NCBI GenBank assembly: GCA_037501455.1
Contig: CM074858.1
Span: 86,712,501 to 86,776,500, forward strand
DNA length: 64,000 nucleotides
From: Lantana camara
Taxonomy: Eukaryota; Streptophyta; Magnoliopsida; Lamiales; Verbenaceae
Direction of reading: 5' to 3'
The notes beneath the pieces are model-generated. The model made no database searches. It was not told the origin of the DNA and saw only the letters and a program-made list of their open reading frames with translations. Both the position numbers and the translations under genes were made by a program. Position 1 is the first letter of the stretch. Each line of letters starts with the position of its first letter. Positions 33,303 to 46,507 of the stretch are shown here, in pieces.

Positions 33303-36300
33303 TGTAACAGCCCAGATTTTTGAGAACAGGATAGCACGGGTAAGTAAAGGGTTAAGAGGAAAGCGTTTATAGCCTTAGTCCATTACACATTCCAATTTAT
33401 GTGAATTATGTGCATTTATGTTCTGATTTTTTATTTGTGCCTTTTTGAGAGAATCATATCACTATTCATCCATCGAACCCTAAACCTTTACCTAAACCTT
33501 GAAAATCCTTAGAAAGCTGATTTCTATATTTTCCAAACTCATATCATAGCTTTCATTGTTCCAAAATATATTTTTAAAATTGTTTGTTGAAAATTCCATT
33601 TAGGTCCCTAGATACTATTCATCTTTAATTGTAGGAATTTTCGAAACACTTTTACCTATTCAATATTGGGCTCGATATAATCCTTGAAAAATTTTATGAA
33701 TTTTGGTATGATTTCCAAACCCTAATTCTTAACGTAGCTTCCGTAGAAATGAAAACCGGTCGAAAAACCCTAATTTTGCCCTAAATTAGAAATTTCTGAA
33801 TTCCAACGTTTTTCCTATGCAATATTATAACCATTACGATCCTTGGATTATTTTATGAATTTTAAGATCTTTTCCAAACTCTAATACAAACCCTAACTCG
33901 TTTTATAAATTTTTCTTTATTTTTCCCAAAGTACTATTTCTACCGTAAAAGCTAATTTTAAAACCGTCCAACATTTGGTATACAATATTACAGTCAAAAT
34001 GATCCTTGAATTATTTCAAGAATCATGAACACTTTCTCGGGAATCAATTCACATTCTAGCTTCGTTTATGAATTTTATTGTATTTTTCAAAATTCCCGAA
34101 CGACTACTACTTTAAATGTAGACGTTCAAACGTTAAGTATTTATAACCATTAGAAAGCTCTTTCGATTCTCTTTCTTTTGCAATTGCTCTCATTCCAAAC
34201 TAAACCCTAGACGTTCTTCTACGAATTTATTACCATCTTCATCCCATTTTAGAATTATTTTTATTTGGTCATGATTACTAAAATAATTAATTATTTCTTA
34301 AACTTACACCTAAGTATACACTTAACCCCCCTAATAAATGAACCTAGCTTATTCACTACATGATTCATCTAATTAATTGCAACATAAGCCCCTAAATACC
34401 AACTATAAATACCCTTAGAAGCATAACATAAAATTCACACAAAATCATCATATTTCCCTCCCAAAAGCCACGGCAATCACTCTCTCTCTCTCTAAGGTGC
34501 AATTTTCTTTTATTATTTCATGCTTTATATTATGCTTTTAATATTATAATATTAGTAGCATGCTTAGGAATAATAAAATTATGTTTTAGGAATTTATTTT
34601 TATAATATATATGCATAATTGGGAACTTTATGTGTAATGTGCCTACATTAAGAAATTTTATTTAATTAAATGCATGAAATGTGATATGATATAATATGAA
34701 TGTATATTTAAATAATTATGTTCTTGTTTAATTAAATTTATGATTAGAATAATTTATTTAGATTTAATTTTATGATCAAAATGCTACATTTGAATTTAAT
34801 CATGTGTTATGGACTTAGAACTTGTTGAATATGATCATGAACTAGTATGAACATCTTCATGAGCTCAAGAACACATTCATAATGTTCTTGAACAAATTCA
34901 TGTGCACGTGTGATAGTGTGTGTGTGTGTGTGTGATCGATTTTATGTTATTAAGTGTTTAATTCACAAGAAATTGAATAGCAAATGTGTTCAATAGTAAT
35001 TTTGACTTTTTGGTCAACATTTAATTAATTAATTTCGAAATTAATTTAATTTTAATTATAAAATATGATTTTTGAATTTTAAATAATTATTTTTCCAAAT
35101 TAATTCAAAAGTTAATAAAATTATAAAATAATTTCAAAATCAACTTACATTGTTGAATTAAATTCCAAATTTAATTCCTAATACTCTATTTAAGGTTATG
35201 ACATGATTAATAAATATTTAAGTGGTTAAAGAATTTATGAAACCTAATAAATTAATTATTTTCCCTTAAACAAATGAAATTAAATTTTACCGGGAAAATA
35301 ATTTCTAAATGATTTGAAAATTCTCTAATATATTATATTTCTTAAACCTTATGTGATTATGTCATTAAAATCATAAGAACCTAGTTCTAAGTCAATAGTA
35401 ATTACTTTCAGGCGACAATTGCTCTGAACAGTGGGATCCGTTCCAACCTATTTGAATTTCTGTACTAGGTGAGGGTTAAAACATTTTCAACTGGAATCAT
35501 GTTTATATCTATATCTAATTATAAAATGATTTCCAAACCTATCTATTATTTGATTTCCTATCTATATATATCAATATTATACATATTCCTCTTTATGAGG
35601 AAAATACAATTAAGTCGGAATCAGGATCTTATCCGGACAATATATATTTCAGTCCTATTAATACTAAGAACTGATTCCCGACTAAGCAAGTCAATCATTA
35701 TCATTTATCAAAATGGGCCCGGCGTGCAGCTGTGTCGAGCAATACTCGGAAGGTAACGGGCCGAGAGTATTGTTGGTACCACAGACCGCCACCAACTCTT
35801 GGTAGTGGTTTAGCTGGAGGTTAGTTACTCCACGCCAAGAGACTTACAAGGGAGAATAACCTCCCTGGGAGAGATAGCTTCCTCCCACATATTACATATC
35901 GTCGGTAGGGTTTGCTCCCCTACTGACACTACGGTGTTGCGGAGTTATTATCATATTTAGTTTTATTAAAGTACTGGTGCCTTGATCAGCCCGGTACTAT
36001 TTTACAAATATGTTAAGGAGATTGGAGGGAGACGCCTTACTTGCAGGCGGTACAAATCTTTTATTAAACGGTTCATCATTTATAAATAAACTCCAAATAC
36101 CCCTATCCCGGTTTCTAACTTATGAACCGTATCATATTTGCTATATCCTATTGCTATCATTTTATATATATATATATATATATAACTATATATATATCTA
36201 AATCTAATCTTCCTTCACTTACTCACTTTGACTAATTCCTCGCCTGTTTCAAACACATGATTTCAGGAAGCGAGGATAAACGACACCTAGAGGTATCTTT

Positions 36301-36624
36301 GAAGCTATAGGTGTCATATTTATTAGATCATGTTTAGATTAAGAGCATTTAATCCTGATCATGTATATATTGCTAATAAATTGCTCTCACATTAACTCCG
36401 TACACTACACTATTTTATTACCCCCTTACAATATCATGCACTATTTTGTGTGTTATCATGTTGCTTGTTGCAAATTTTAAATTCTTCCATTTTTCGCTGC
36501 ATTTGACCCTACGCTCTACTTAAGTACTGTCTATACTTTTCGCCGTAGTATTTCTCGAGTGCTAGGTCTCACATTCGCTCGAGGGTAGTACGGTGCGGGA
36601 GTTGTAGTGTTTGGGGGCGCTACA
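33303..36624 (+). repeat. 5' LTR of element E
   Basis: 3322 bp, TGTAACAGCCC...GGGGGCGCTACA. It includes a (TG)n run near 34918 and a (TA)n run near 36159. A 95-codon frame at 35469 is shared with the other LTR but shows no domain. Confidence 0.95.
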
Positions 36625-36632
36625 GCTTAAGG

Positions 36633-36644
36633 TGGTATCAGAGC
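36633..36644 (+). other. Primer binding site of element E
   Basis: TGGTATCAGAGC eight bases after the LTR, complementary to the 3' end of initiator tRNA-Met. Confidence 0.9.
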
Positions 36645-36745
36645 ATCAGGTTTGGTTAAGAAGAGACTTAACCTATAAATGCTGGGAGAATGCTCATTTT
36701 GTACTTGAACTTTAGAATTCACTTTAAGTGTTTCTTTATATAGCA

Positions 36746-37396
36746 ATGGAGAATCAGGAACCCGGGAACCCACATCATACCTGGCTTGAGGAGTACGAGG
36801 CCCCACACACTATAGCAGTATCTCGTCGTGAGAGTCCTATACGTTATTACACTTGGCAGAGGGCGAGACATGTAGTTCGGGGAGGTAGAGCAGGTAGAGT
36901 TGGGCATGCTTATCTGAACCGTTTAGTGCATATACTTGAGTCAGAGCGAGATGCGTATTATATGAAGGCTCAGATGGCTCGCGAATATCAGCTGGAGTCT
37001 ACTAGGCATCTTGATTTAGCCTTACAGAATGCTGTGAGTAGGAATTTTGCTCAGTAGCAGACCTTTACCTTGGAGCAGGAGAACGCCGATCTGGTGGCAC
37101 AGGTGGCGACTCTACAGCAGGACTTAGCCTCTATGACTCTTTCTAGGAATGCCTCTCGGACTTTATATCAGCATTACCGTTCTTGTATTCGGAGCCGACT
37201 GGCCGGTGCCTATCACATGTCTGGTGTACAGGCTGTTGAGGAGATGATGGATCAGGGAGAGGATGCAGCAGCTGAGCCTGAGGAGGAGGAGCCCGGAGGT
37301 GAGGCAGAGGCTGAGCAGGAGCCTGAGGAGGAGCAGCAGGGTGATGGTTGGAGTCCTATTCGAGGTGAGGTTGTGGATAGTGATCAGCATGATTAG
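36746..37396 (+). pseudogene. Extra ORF between LTR and gag of element E, with one in-frame TAG
   Basis: A 217-codon frame from the ATG at 36746 to the stop at 37394-37396 is broken only by TAG at 37055-37057 (codon 104). The first half is Arg-rich and ends in a helical Glu/Arg/Leu stretch. The second half continues as a coiled-coil-like segment (LEQENADLVAQVATLQQDL) and ends in a highly acidic tail of Glu, Ala and Gln. It lies upstream of gag in the same orientation. I do not recognise a family. Its length and helical composition resemble an accessory structural protein, but that is speculation. A downstream start after the TAG would give a shorter coiled-coil product. Confidence 0.55.
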
Positions 37397-37947
37397 GCAG
37401 AGATTATTCTGGAGTTCGGTATATATATAGGAGTAGTATCAGTGGGAGGTTGTACAGATCAGTCAGTAGAGGACCTTCCCCTTTTGACGTAGCAGCTGAC
37501 GCAGCTAGCCTGACGGAGATGAGTGAGTTGAGAGCTTTTTAGGGTGTAACTTGACGTAGATCAGGTCCATCCCATTTTGCTTTTTGTAGTTGTAGCTATA
37601 GCTCTCAAACTTGATGCATATAAATAACCACTTTTGTAGTTACATTCTTGTTCTATATTTACTGCTTTCATACTTATTGCATTACGAGTTAGAATTGCTT
37701 CAAGATACCAGCAGGACCGTGAGTGAGTATTTTATTTTCCTGCACCTTTACTGGTTATTATGTTTGTGTTTTACTTTTTGCACTCTTTTAATTGTTGTTC
37801 TGTTTAATTTTGTGCTTTACTTTACTAAATCTGTGTGATATGATATCTACTGCTTGATATTATCTGAAACATGTATTTATGTGATTATATGCAACACATT
37901 CTTAACCATCATGCATTATATTCTTCATAAAGCAACTGCAAATCAAT
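37397..37947 (+). other. Non-coding spacer between extra ORF and gag of element E
   Basis: 551 bp, AT-rich, with no domain I recognise. It may serve as the gag leader. Confidence 0.5.
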
Positions 37948-40900
37948 ATGTCTCCTCGAAGAGTTGCCCAAGACAACACTTCCCCACAAGAAGGTGCATC
38001 CTCAGCAGGAGGAAACTCTGAATTAGTAGATGCTTTGAAAGAGATAGTGCAAACTTGTGCTAATGGAACAAAGGGGAATAATGAAAAGACTCTGGAGAAA
38101 TTTCTACAAATGAACCCGCCAAAGTTCTTTGGAGAACCCAGTGATGTAAAAGCTGAAAGTTGGATAGCTAGTATCGAAAAGATCTTTGAGGCTATGGGTA
38201 TTTCTCCTGGAGAACCTGAAAGAATCCAGTTTGCAGTTTTTATGTCAGAAGGAGCAGCATTAAGTTGGTGGAATTATATCAAGCGTGTTTGGGCAGAAGA
38301 TCAAGTTAATTATAGGTGGGTAGACTTTATCAGAGTGTTTCAAAACAAATACATCCCTCAGATAGTTAGGGATGCTCGAGAGGCAGAATTCATGGAATTA
38401 GTACAAGGCAATATGTTGGTAGCTGAGTACGAAGCTAAGTTCATCCGATTGATCCAATATGCCCCACACATCCTCCATGATGAACGTCGAAAAACTCTGC
38501 GATTCATTAAAGGACTTAAGCCGGATCTTAGGTGGGCTTTGGCTCCATTCGAGTTGGAAATCTATACTAAGGCTGTGAAAACGGCTATGAAAACAGAGGC
38601 TACACATAAAGAGGTTCGTATAGCTAATAGCCGTCCTGGATCCTTCTACAAGCCAACTCAGGGATCTAAACGACCTGCTGGACCAGCAAAGCCAAATCCA
38701 GGAAAGAAACCGATGCAATCATGGTCCCGACCTCCACAGACATTCCCAAAACCTCAAGAAGAGATTGTCTGTGAATATTGTCAGAAGCGCGGACATACTG
38801 AGAAGGATTGTCGTAAGAAAGCTGGAGTCTGTACATGGTGTGGAAGCCCTGATCATCAGTACCCAGAATGCCCAAAGGGACCAAAACAATGGAATAAAGG
38901 AAAGGTTCCAGCTAAGACTTCTGGAAGACAAGTAGTTAAGGGACGTGCTTATGCTATAGAGGGCAGTGAGGATCCCGATCCTACCAAGGTTGTTGATGGT
39001 ACGGTACACATTCTAAACACGCCAGTTATTGCTTTATATGACCCTGGCGCCACGCATTCATTTATTGCATCTAAATTATGTGTGCATTTCAATTTTCCAC
39101 TTGAATCATTGCCTTATATGCTCGAAATAAGTTCTCCTTTGGGAGCTTGTTTTACTACGGATAGAGGATATAAACGCTGTCCTATAAGGATTGGTACCCA
39201 ATACTACCCGATAGATCTTATAGAATTACCGATGTCAAGATATGGAATTATTTTGGGAATGGATTGGCTTAGTAAGTACCATGCTAAGTTGGATTGCTTC
39301 AAAAAAGAGGTCACCTTAGGGAAAGGTGATAGCTCTGGAACGAAAGGAAAATATGAGTCGATGTCATTGGTTACAGCTGCCAAAGCTAAGAAGTTAGTGA
39401 GTAATGGAGCTACTGGATTCATTGCCTATTTGTTAAATAGGCCCAAAGATCAGCTGAAAATTGAAGAAGTAGAGGTAGTAAAAGAATTCACTGATGTCTT
39501 TCCTGAGCATCTGAATTCATTACCTCCTGACAGGGAACTAGAATTTGTAATTGATTTAGTCCCTGGAGCTGAGCCATTCTCTAAAACACCTTATCGAATG
39601 GCTCCAGCCGAGCTCCAAGAGTTGAGAAAACAACTTGACGAGTTGTTAGCTTCAGGATACATCCGTCCTAGCACATCCCCATGGGGAGCGCCTGTGTTAT
39701 TTGTCAAAAAGAAAGACGGATCATTGCGATTGTGTATCGATTATTGAGAACTCAATCGTATGACTATCAAGAACAAATACCCTCTTCCCCATATTGAAGA
39801 ACTGTTCGACATTCTTCAAGGATCACGAGTGTATTCCAAATTGGATTTAAGGCAAGGGTATTATCAGCTGAGGATTAAAAAGGAGGATATTCCAAAGACT
39901 GCTTTTAATACCCGCTACGGCCACTTCGAATTTGTAGTAATGCCTTTTGGGTTAACCAATGCCCCAGCTGCATTCATGGATTTAATGCACCGAACGTTCC
40001 GACCGTATTTGGATCAGTTCGTGGTCATCTCTATTGACGACATTCTGGTGTTCTCAAGAACCCCAGAAGAACATGCTGAACACCTTCGTAAAGTGTTAAG
40101 AGCTTTAAAGGATCATAAGTTATACGCGAAGTTCAGCAAGTGTGAATTTTGGTTAGAAAGAGTGTCCTTTCTTGGACATATAATATCCGGTTCTGGCATA
40201 GAAGTAGACCCTTCAAAGGTTGAAACAGTAATGAATTGGCAAGCGCCAAAGAACCCATCATAAGTGAGAAGTTTTCTAGGACTTGCCGGATATTACAGGA
40301 GATTTGTAAAAGATTTCTCCAAGGTAGCAGCGCCTCTTACTCAGTTAACCAAGAAACAAGGAAAATTTGAATGGACAGAAAAGTGTGAACGAAGGTTTCA
40401 AGAACTGAAGCAAAGATTAACGTCCGCTCCAGTACTGGCTTTACCTGAAGGAAAGGAGGGCTACGTGGTTTATACAGACGCCTCTAAAGAAGGATTAGGG
40501 TGTGTCCTAATGCAAAATGGTAAGGTTATAGCCTATGCCTCAAGGAAACTTAAACCTTATGAAGAGAATTACCCCACACATGATTTAGAATTAGCTGCGA
40601 TTGTATTCGCTTTAGCTAAATGGAGGCATTATCTGTACGGGGTAACTTTTGAAGTCTTTACTGACCATAAAAGTTTGAGATATTTATTCACTCAAAAGGA
40701 GTTGAATATAAGGCAGAGAAGATGGATGGAATTTCTGGAAGACTACGACTGTAAAAGACAGTACCATCCAGGAAAAGCCAACGTAGTGGCAGACGCTTTG
40801 AGTCGAAAATCCAGTCTATCAACATTAGACGGAAAAAGCAAACCCATAACTGTCCTTTCGAAATCCCGACTGGCCAATATAGTGATATCCTCGCCATTAA

Positions 40901-42354
40901 AAGAAAAACTTAGGGAAGCCCAAGCATAGGATGAATGGATCAAGAAGTGTCTCAATTCCAAGGAAAAGAATATTGAGACAAAATTCACAACAGATAACCA
41001 TGGGATCTTGAGATATAAAGGTCGAGTCTGTGTACCTCCTACAACTCGAAAAGAAATACTGGATGAGGCACATAAGACCCGATATACGATACATCCAGGA
41101 GGAACAAAAATGTATCATGATCTCAAGACACATTTCTGGTGGAATGGAATGAAACGAGATGTTGCTAGCTATGTCAAAAGATGCTTGACATGCCAGCAAG
41201 TCAAAGTGGACCACCAGAAACCCGGAGGAAAGTTACAGCCACTACCAGTTCCTACTTGGAAATGGGAACAAATCACCATGGACTTCATCACGGGCTTGCC
41301 AAAAGTTAAAGGAGGATATGATAGTATATGGGTTATTATTGATCGGTTAACTAAGTCTGCACATTTCTTATCGGTCAAGACTACTGACAAGGTCGGTTCT
41401 CTAGCAAAGTTATACCAGAAAGAGATTATAAGGTTGCATGGTGTACCCATTAGTATAGTCTCCGATAGAGATCCGAAATTCACTTCACAGTTATGGCAAA
41501 GTCTTCAAGAAACAATGGGGACTAAGCTGCATTTCAGTTCAGCCGCACATCCTCAGACCGATGGTCAATCAGAAAGGACGATCAAATATCTAGAGGATAT
41601 GTTGCGAGCTTGTGCCTTGGATTTTCAAGAAGACTGGAAAGAATGTTTACCTCTTGTGGAATTTGCGTACAACAATAGTTATCAGGCATCGATCAAGGCA
41701 GCACCTTATGAAGCCTTATATGGAAGGAAATGTAGGTCTCCGTTATACTGGGACATAGAAGAGACTAAAGCAACCGAGAGAGGAGATACAAGGAAAACCA
41801 TTAGAAAATGGATAGCAAAGTCTACAGAAAAGATTGAAATCATCCGCTAGAGAATGAAAGCAACTCAAGATAGGCAAAAGAGTTATGCCGATACCCGAAG
41901 AAAGGATATAGAATTTGCAGTGGGCGACAAAGTGTTTTTAAAGGCATCACCAAGGAAAGGTTTCACACGAATTGGGAAAGGTGGAAAACTAAATCCCAAA
42001 TACATAGGACCTTTTGAAATCATAGAACGTGTTGGACCAACAGCCTATCGCTTAGATTTACCAGCAAACCTCACTGGAATACATAATGTATTCCATGTGT
42101 CACAGCTCCGTAAATATTTTGCGGATGAATCCCACATTTTGCCAATAGAAGAAGTTCCTCTAAAGCCCGACTTGACTTATACAGTAAGACCAACCGAAAT
42201 CTCGGATAGGAAATTCCAAGAACTAAGGAATCGGAAAATCCCCCTTGTTAAAGTGTTATGGAAAGGACATGGGACAGAAGAACAAACCTGGGAAACTGAG
42301 GAAAAGATGCAGAAACATTACCCAGAGTTGTTCCGAAACAGGAATAGAATCTGA
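37948..42354 (+). pseudogene. gag-pol: Gag-pol polyprotein of element E with four in-frame stops
   Basis: A single frame of 1468 codons with stops at codons 600 (TGA, 39745), 772 (TAA, 40261), 994 (TAG, 40927) and 1301 (TAG, 41848), and no frameshift. Gag has two CCHC knuckles ([14 protein letters not shown] near 275, [14 protein letters not shown] near 295). Protease has DPGATHSF near 367, with Pro in place of Ser/Thr. Reverse transcriptase has SIDDILVFS near 694; the first stop falls in the CIDY..ELN motif upstream. RNase H begins [10 protein letters not shown] near 840. Integrase has the zinc-binding HHCC region (about 1040-1080), then D, D and E in [15 protein letters not shown] and SERTIKY (about 1111, 1172, 1208). 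The C-terminus has GPFEIIERV and an LWKGHGTEEQTWE chromodomain-like end. The gene belongs to the Tekay/Del chromovirus group. As written it gives only gag-protease and the start of RT. Confidence 0.93.
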
Positions 42355-42369
42355 GGGCAGATTCTCTTT

Positions 42370-42382
42370 AAGGGAGGAAGAT
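42370..42382 (+). other. Polypurine tract of element E
   Basis: AAGGGAGGAAGAT directly before the 3' LTR. Confidence 0.85.
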
Positions 42383-45300
42383 TGTAACAGCCCAGATTTT
42401 TGAGATCAGGATAGCACGGGTAAGTAAAGGGTTAAGAGGAAAGCGTTTATAGCCTTAGTCCATTACACATTCCATTTTATGTGAATTATGTGCATTTATG
42501 TTCTGATTTTTTATTTGTGCCTTTTTGAGAGAATCACATCACTATTCATCCATCGAACCGTAAACCTTTACCTAAACCTTGAAAAACCTTAGAAAGCTGA
42601 TTTCTATATTTTCCAAACTCATATCATAGCTTTCATTGTTCCAAAATATATTTTTAAAATTGTTGAAAATTCCATTTAGGTCCCTAGATACTATTCATCT
42701 TTAATTGTAGGAATTTTCGAAACACTTTTACCTATTCAATATTGGGCTCGATATAATCCTTGCAAAATTTTATGAATTTTGGTATGATTTCCAAACCCTA
42801 ATTCTTAACGTAGCTTCCGTAGAAATCAAAACCGGTCGAAAAACCCTAATTTTGCCCTAAATTAGAAATTTCTGAATTCCAACGTTTTTCCTATGCAATA
42901 TTATAACCATTACGATCCTTGGATTATTTTATGAATTTTAAGATCTTTTCCAAACTCTAATACAAACCCTAACTCGTTTTATAAATTTTTCTTTATTTTT
43001 CCCAAAGTACTATTTCTACCGTAAAAGCTAATTTTAAAACCGTCCAACATTTGGTATACAATATTACAGTCAAAATGATCCTTGAATTATTTCAAGAATC
43101 ATGAACACTTTCTCGGGAATCAATTCACATTCTAGCTTCGTTTATGAATTTTATTGTATTTTTCAAAATTCCCGAACGACTACTACTTTAAATGTAGACG
43201 TTCAAACGTTAAGTATTTATAACCATTAGAAAGCTCTTTCGATTCTCTTTCTTTTGCAATTGCTCTCATTCCAAACTAAACCCTAGACGTTCTTCTACGA
43301 ATTTATTACCATCTTCATCCCATTTTAGAATTATTTTTATTTGGTCATGATTACTAAAATAATTAATTATTTCTTAAACTTACACCTAAGTATACACTTA
43401 ACCCCCCTAATAAATGAACCTAGCTTATTCACTACATGATTCATCTAATTAATTGCAACATAAGCCCCTAAATACCAACTATAAATACCCTTAGAAGCAC
43501 AACATAAAATTCACACAAAATCATCATATTTCCCTCCCAAAAGCCACGGCAATCACTCTCTCTCTCTCTAAGGTGCAATTTTCTTTTATTATTTCATGCT
43601 TTATATTATGCTTTTAATATTATAATATTAGTAGCATGCTTAGGAATAATAAAATTATGTTTTAGGAATTTATTTTTATAATATATATGCATAATTGGGA
43701 ACTTTATGTGTAATGTGCCTACATTATGAAATTTTATTTAATTAAATGCATGAAATGTGATATGATATAATATGAATGTATATTTAAATAATTATGTTCT
43801 TGTTTAATTAAATTTATGATTAGAATAATTTATTTAGATTTAATTTTATGATCAAAATGCTACATTTGAATTTAATCATGTGTTATGGACTTAGAACTTG
43901 TTGAATATGATCATGAACTAGTATGAACATCTTCATGAGCTCAAGAACACATTCATAATGTTCTTGAACAAATTCATGTGCACGTGTGATAGTGTGTGTG
44001 TGTGTGTGATCGATTTTATGTTATTAAGTGTTTAATTCACAAGAAATTGAATAGTAAATGTTTTCAATAGTAATTTTGACTTTTTGGTCAACATTTCATT
44101 AATTAATTTCGAAATTAATTTAATTTTAATTATAAAATATGATTTTGGAATTTTAAATAATTATTTTTCCAAATTAATTCAAAAGTTAATAAAATTATAA
44201 AATAATTTCAAAATCAACTTACATTGTTGAATTAAATTCCAAATTTAATTCCTAATACTCTATTTAAGGTTATGACATGATTAGTAAATATTTAAGTGGT
44301 TAAAGAATTTATGAAACCTAATAAATTAATTATTTTCCCTTAACCAAATGAAATTAAATTTTACCGGGAAAATAATTTCTAAATGATTTGAAAATTCTCT
44401 AATATATTATATTTCTTAAACCTTATGTGATTATGTCATTAAAATCATAAGAACCTAGTTCTAAGTCAATAGTAATTACTTTCAGGCGACAATTGCTCTG
44501 AACAGTGGGATCCGTTCCAACCTATTTGAATTTCTGTACTAGGTGAGGGTTAAAACATTTTCAACTGGAATCATGTTTATATCTATATCTAATTATAAAA
44601 TGATTTCCAAACCTATCTATTATTTGATTTCCTATCTATATATATCAATATTATACATATTCCTCTTTATGAGGAAAATACAATTAAGTCGGAATCAGGA
44701 TCTTATCCGGACAATATATATTTCAGTCCTATTAATACTAAGAACTGATTCCCGACTAAGCAAGTCAATCATTATCATTTATCAAAATGGGCCCGGCGTG
44801 CAGCTGTGTCGAGCAATACTCGGAAGGTAACGGGCCGAGAGTATTGTTGGTGCCACAGACCGCCACCAACTCTTGGTAGTGGTTTAGCTGGAGGTTAGTT
44901 ACTCCACGCCAAGAGACTTACAAGGGAGAATAACCTCCCTGGGAGAGATAGCTTCCTCCCACAAATTACATATTGTCGGTAGGGTTTGCTCCCCTACTGA
45001 CACTACGGTGTTGCGGAGTTATTATCATATTTAGTTTTATTAAAGTACTGGTACCTTGATCAGCCCGGTACTATTTTACAAATATTTTAAGGAGATTGGA
45101 GGGAGACGCCTTACTTGCAGGCGGTACAAATCTTTTATTAAACGGTTCATCATTTATAAATAAACTCCAAATACCCCTATCCCGGTTTCTAACTTATGAA
45201 CCGTATCATATTTGCTATATCCTATTGCTATCATTTTATATATATATATATAACTATATATATATCTAAATCTAATCTTCCTTCACTTAGTCACTTTGAC

Positions 45301-45692
45301 TAATTCCTCGCCTGTTTCAAACACATGATTTCAGGAAGCGAGGATAAACGACACCTAGAGGTATCTTTGAAGCTATAGGTGTCATATTTATTAGATCAGG
45401 TTTAGATTAAGAGCATTTAATCCTGATCATGTATATATTGCTAATAAATTGCTCTCACATTAACTCCGTACACTACATTATTATATTACCCCCTTACAAT
45501 ATCATGTACTATTTTGTGTGTTATCATGTTGCTTGTTGCAAATTTTAAATTCTTCCATTTTCCGCTGCATTTTACCCTACGCTCTACTTAAGTACTGTCT
45601 ATACCGTTCGCCGTAGTATTTCTCGAGTGCTAGGTCTCACATTCGCTCGAGGGTAGTACGGTGCGGGAGTTGTAGTGTTAGGGGGCGCTACA
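42383..45692 (+). repeat. 3' LTR of element E
   Basis: 3310 bp, about 1% different from the 5' LTR by eye; differences are spread along the length with a few indels in simple repeats. Confidence 0.95.
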
Positions 45693-45697
45693 GAACT
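45693..45697. repeat. Target site duplication of element E, right copy
   Basis: GAACT, identical to 33298-33302. Confidence 0.95.
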
Positions 45698-46185
45698 CGA
45701 CCAAGTCCAAATGCTAATCCCACGAGTCTTGATAATCTAAGGTACAAGCATGAAGCATGACCTCAAGATACTTGATTAACCTCTCGGATTGCCTATCTGT
45801 TTGTGGGTGAGATGCGGTACTAAACTGAAGTTTCGTTCCCATACACTTCTGTAATTCCTGCCAGAAATTCGCTATAAACCGTGGATCTCTATCTGAAACA
45901 ATACTGATCGGGGCACCATGCAATCTTACAATTTCTTTCCGGTACAATTTGGCTAACTTAGGCACTTTATCGAACCTCAGGACCTTGAGAAAATGAGCCG
46001 ACTTCGAAAACCGATCAATTATGACCCAAATTCCATCAAAACCTCCTTTGGTCCTTGGCAAGCCGGACACGAAGTCCATCGTCACTTGCTCCCACTTCCA
46101 TTCGGGAATTGGAAGTGGTTGGAGAGTTCCTCCCGGTTTCTGGTGTTCAGCTTTCACCATTTGGCATGTTTGACACCTTCTTACA
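45698..46185 (-). pseudogene. Integrase core of element D, middle segment between insertions E and B
   Basis: The minus-strand frame 46160-45714 carries HQKPGGTLQPLPIPEWKWEQ, then MDFVSGLPRTKGGFDGIWVIIDRFSKSAHF (first catalytic Asp), [10 protein letters not shown] (second Asp) and SERLIKYLE (catalytic Glu). The core is read from B's boundary at 46185 to E's duplication at 45693-45697, and then continues at 33297. The segment itself has no stop in this frame, but the gene is split by two large insertions. Confidence 0.9.
46181..46185. repeat. Target site duplication of element B, left copy
   Basis: TTACA here and at 59327-59331. Confidence 0.93.
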
Positions 46186-46459
46186 TGTAACGCCCCAATT
46201 TTTTTAGTATTTTAAATTGACGAATGTGTTTACTAATTTGCGCGAATTTATCGGTTATATGTGCTTTCTATATTTAAATTTCAATGTTTAATTTCTAAAT
46301 ATGTGATTAATTGTAATATATGCAATATTTGAATTGGAATGAATTCGATTACTTGAACCACTTGTGCATGAATAATTATGTGTTTCCTCAATGTGCATTT
46401 AAATTATTTAATTGCGTAATCAACTGTTTTGATAACTCTTATTTCAATTTTAATAAATT

Positions 46460-46507
<48 letters not shown>

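Larger units (their letters stand above)
33303..45692 (+). mobile_element. Complete chromovirus E (Tekay/Del-like), carrying stop codons
   Basis: 12,390 bp flanked by GAACT. LTRs of 3322 and 3310 bp differ by roughly 1% by eye plus small microsatellite indels. It has a primer binding site (36633), an extra ORF (36746-37396), gag-pol (37948-42354) and a polypurine tract (42370-42382). The gag-pol frame is continuous with no frameshift but has four stop codons, and the extra ORF has one. It is inserted in the integrase of element D. Confidence 0.93.

Noticed and set aside
35469..35756. 95-codon open frame repeated at 44543-44830
   Set aside because: Located in both LTRs of element E, low-complexity Ile/Tyr-rich, explained by LTR duplication.
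37611..37838. 75-codon hydrophobic open frame before gag of E
   Set aside because: AT-rich leader sequence; Leu/Phe/Tyr-rich composition comes from T-richness, with no sign of a membrane protein gene.
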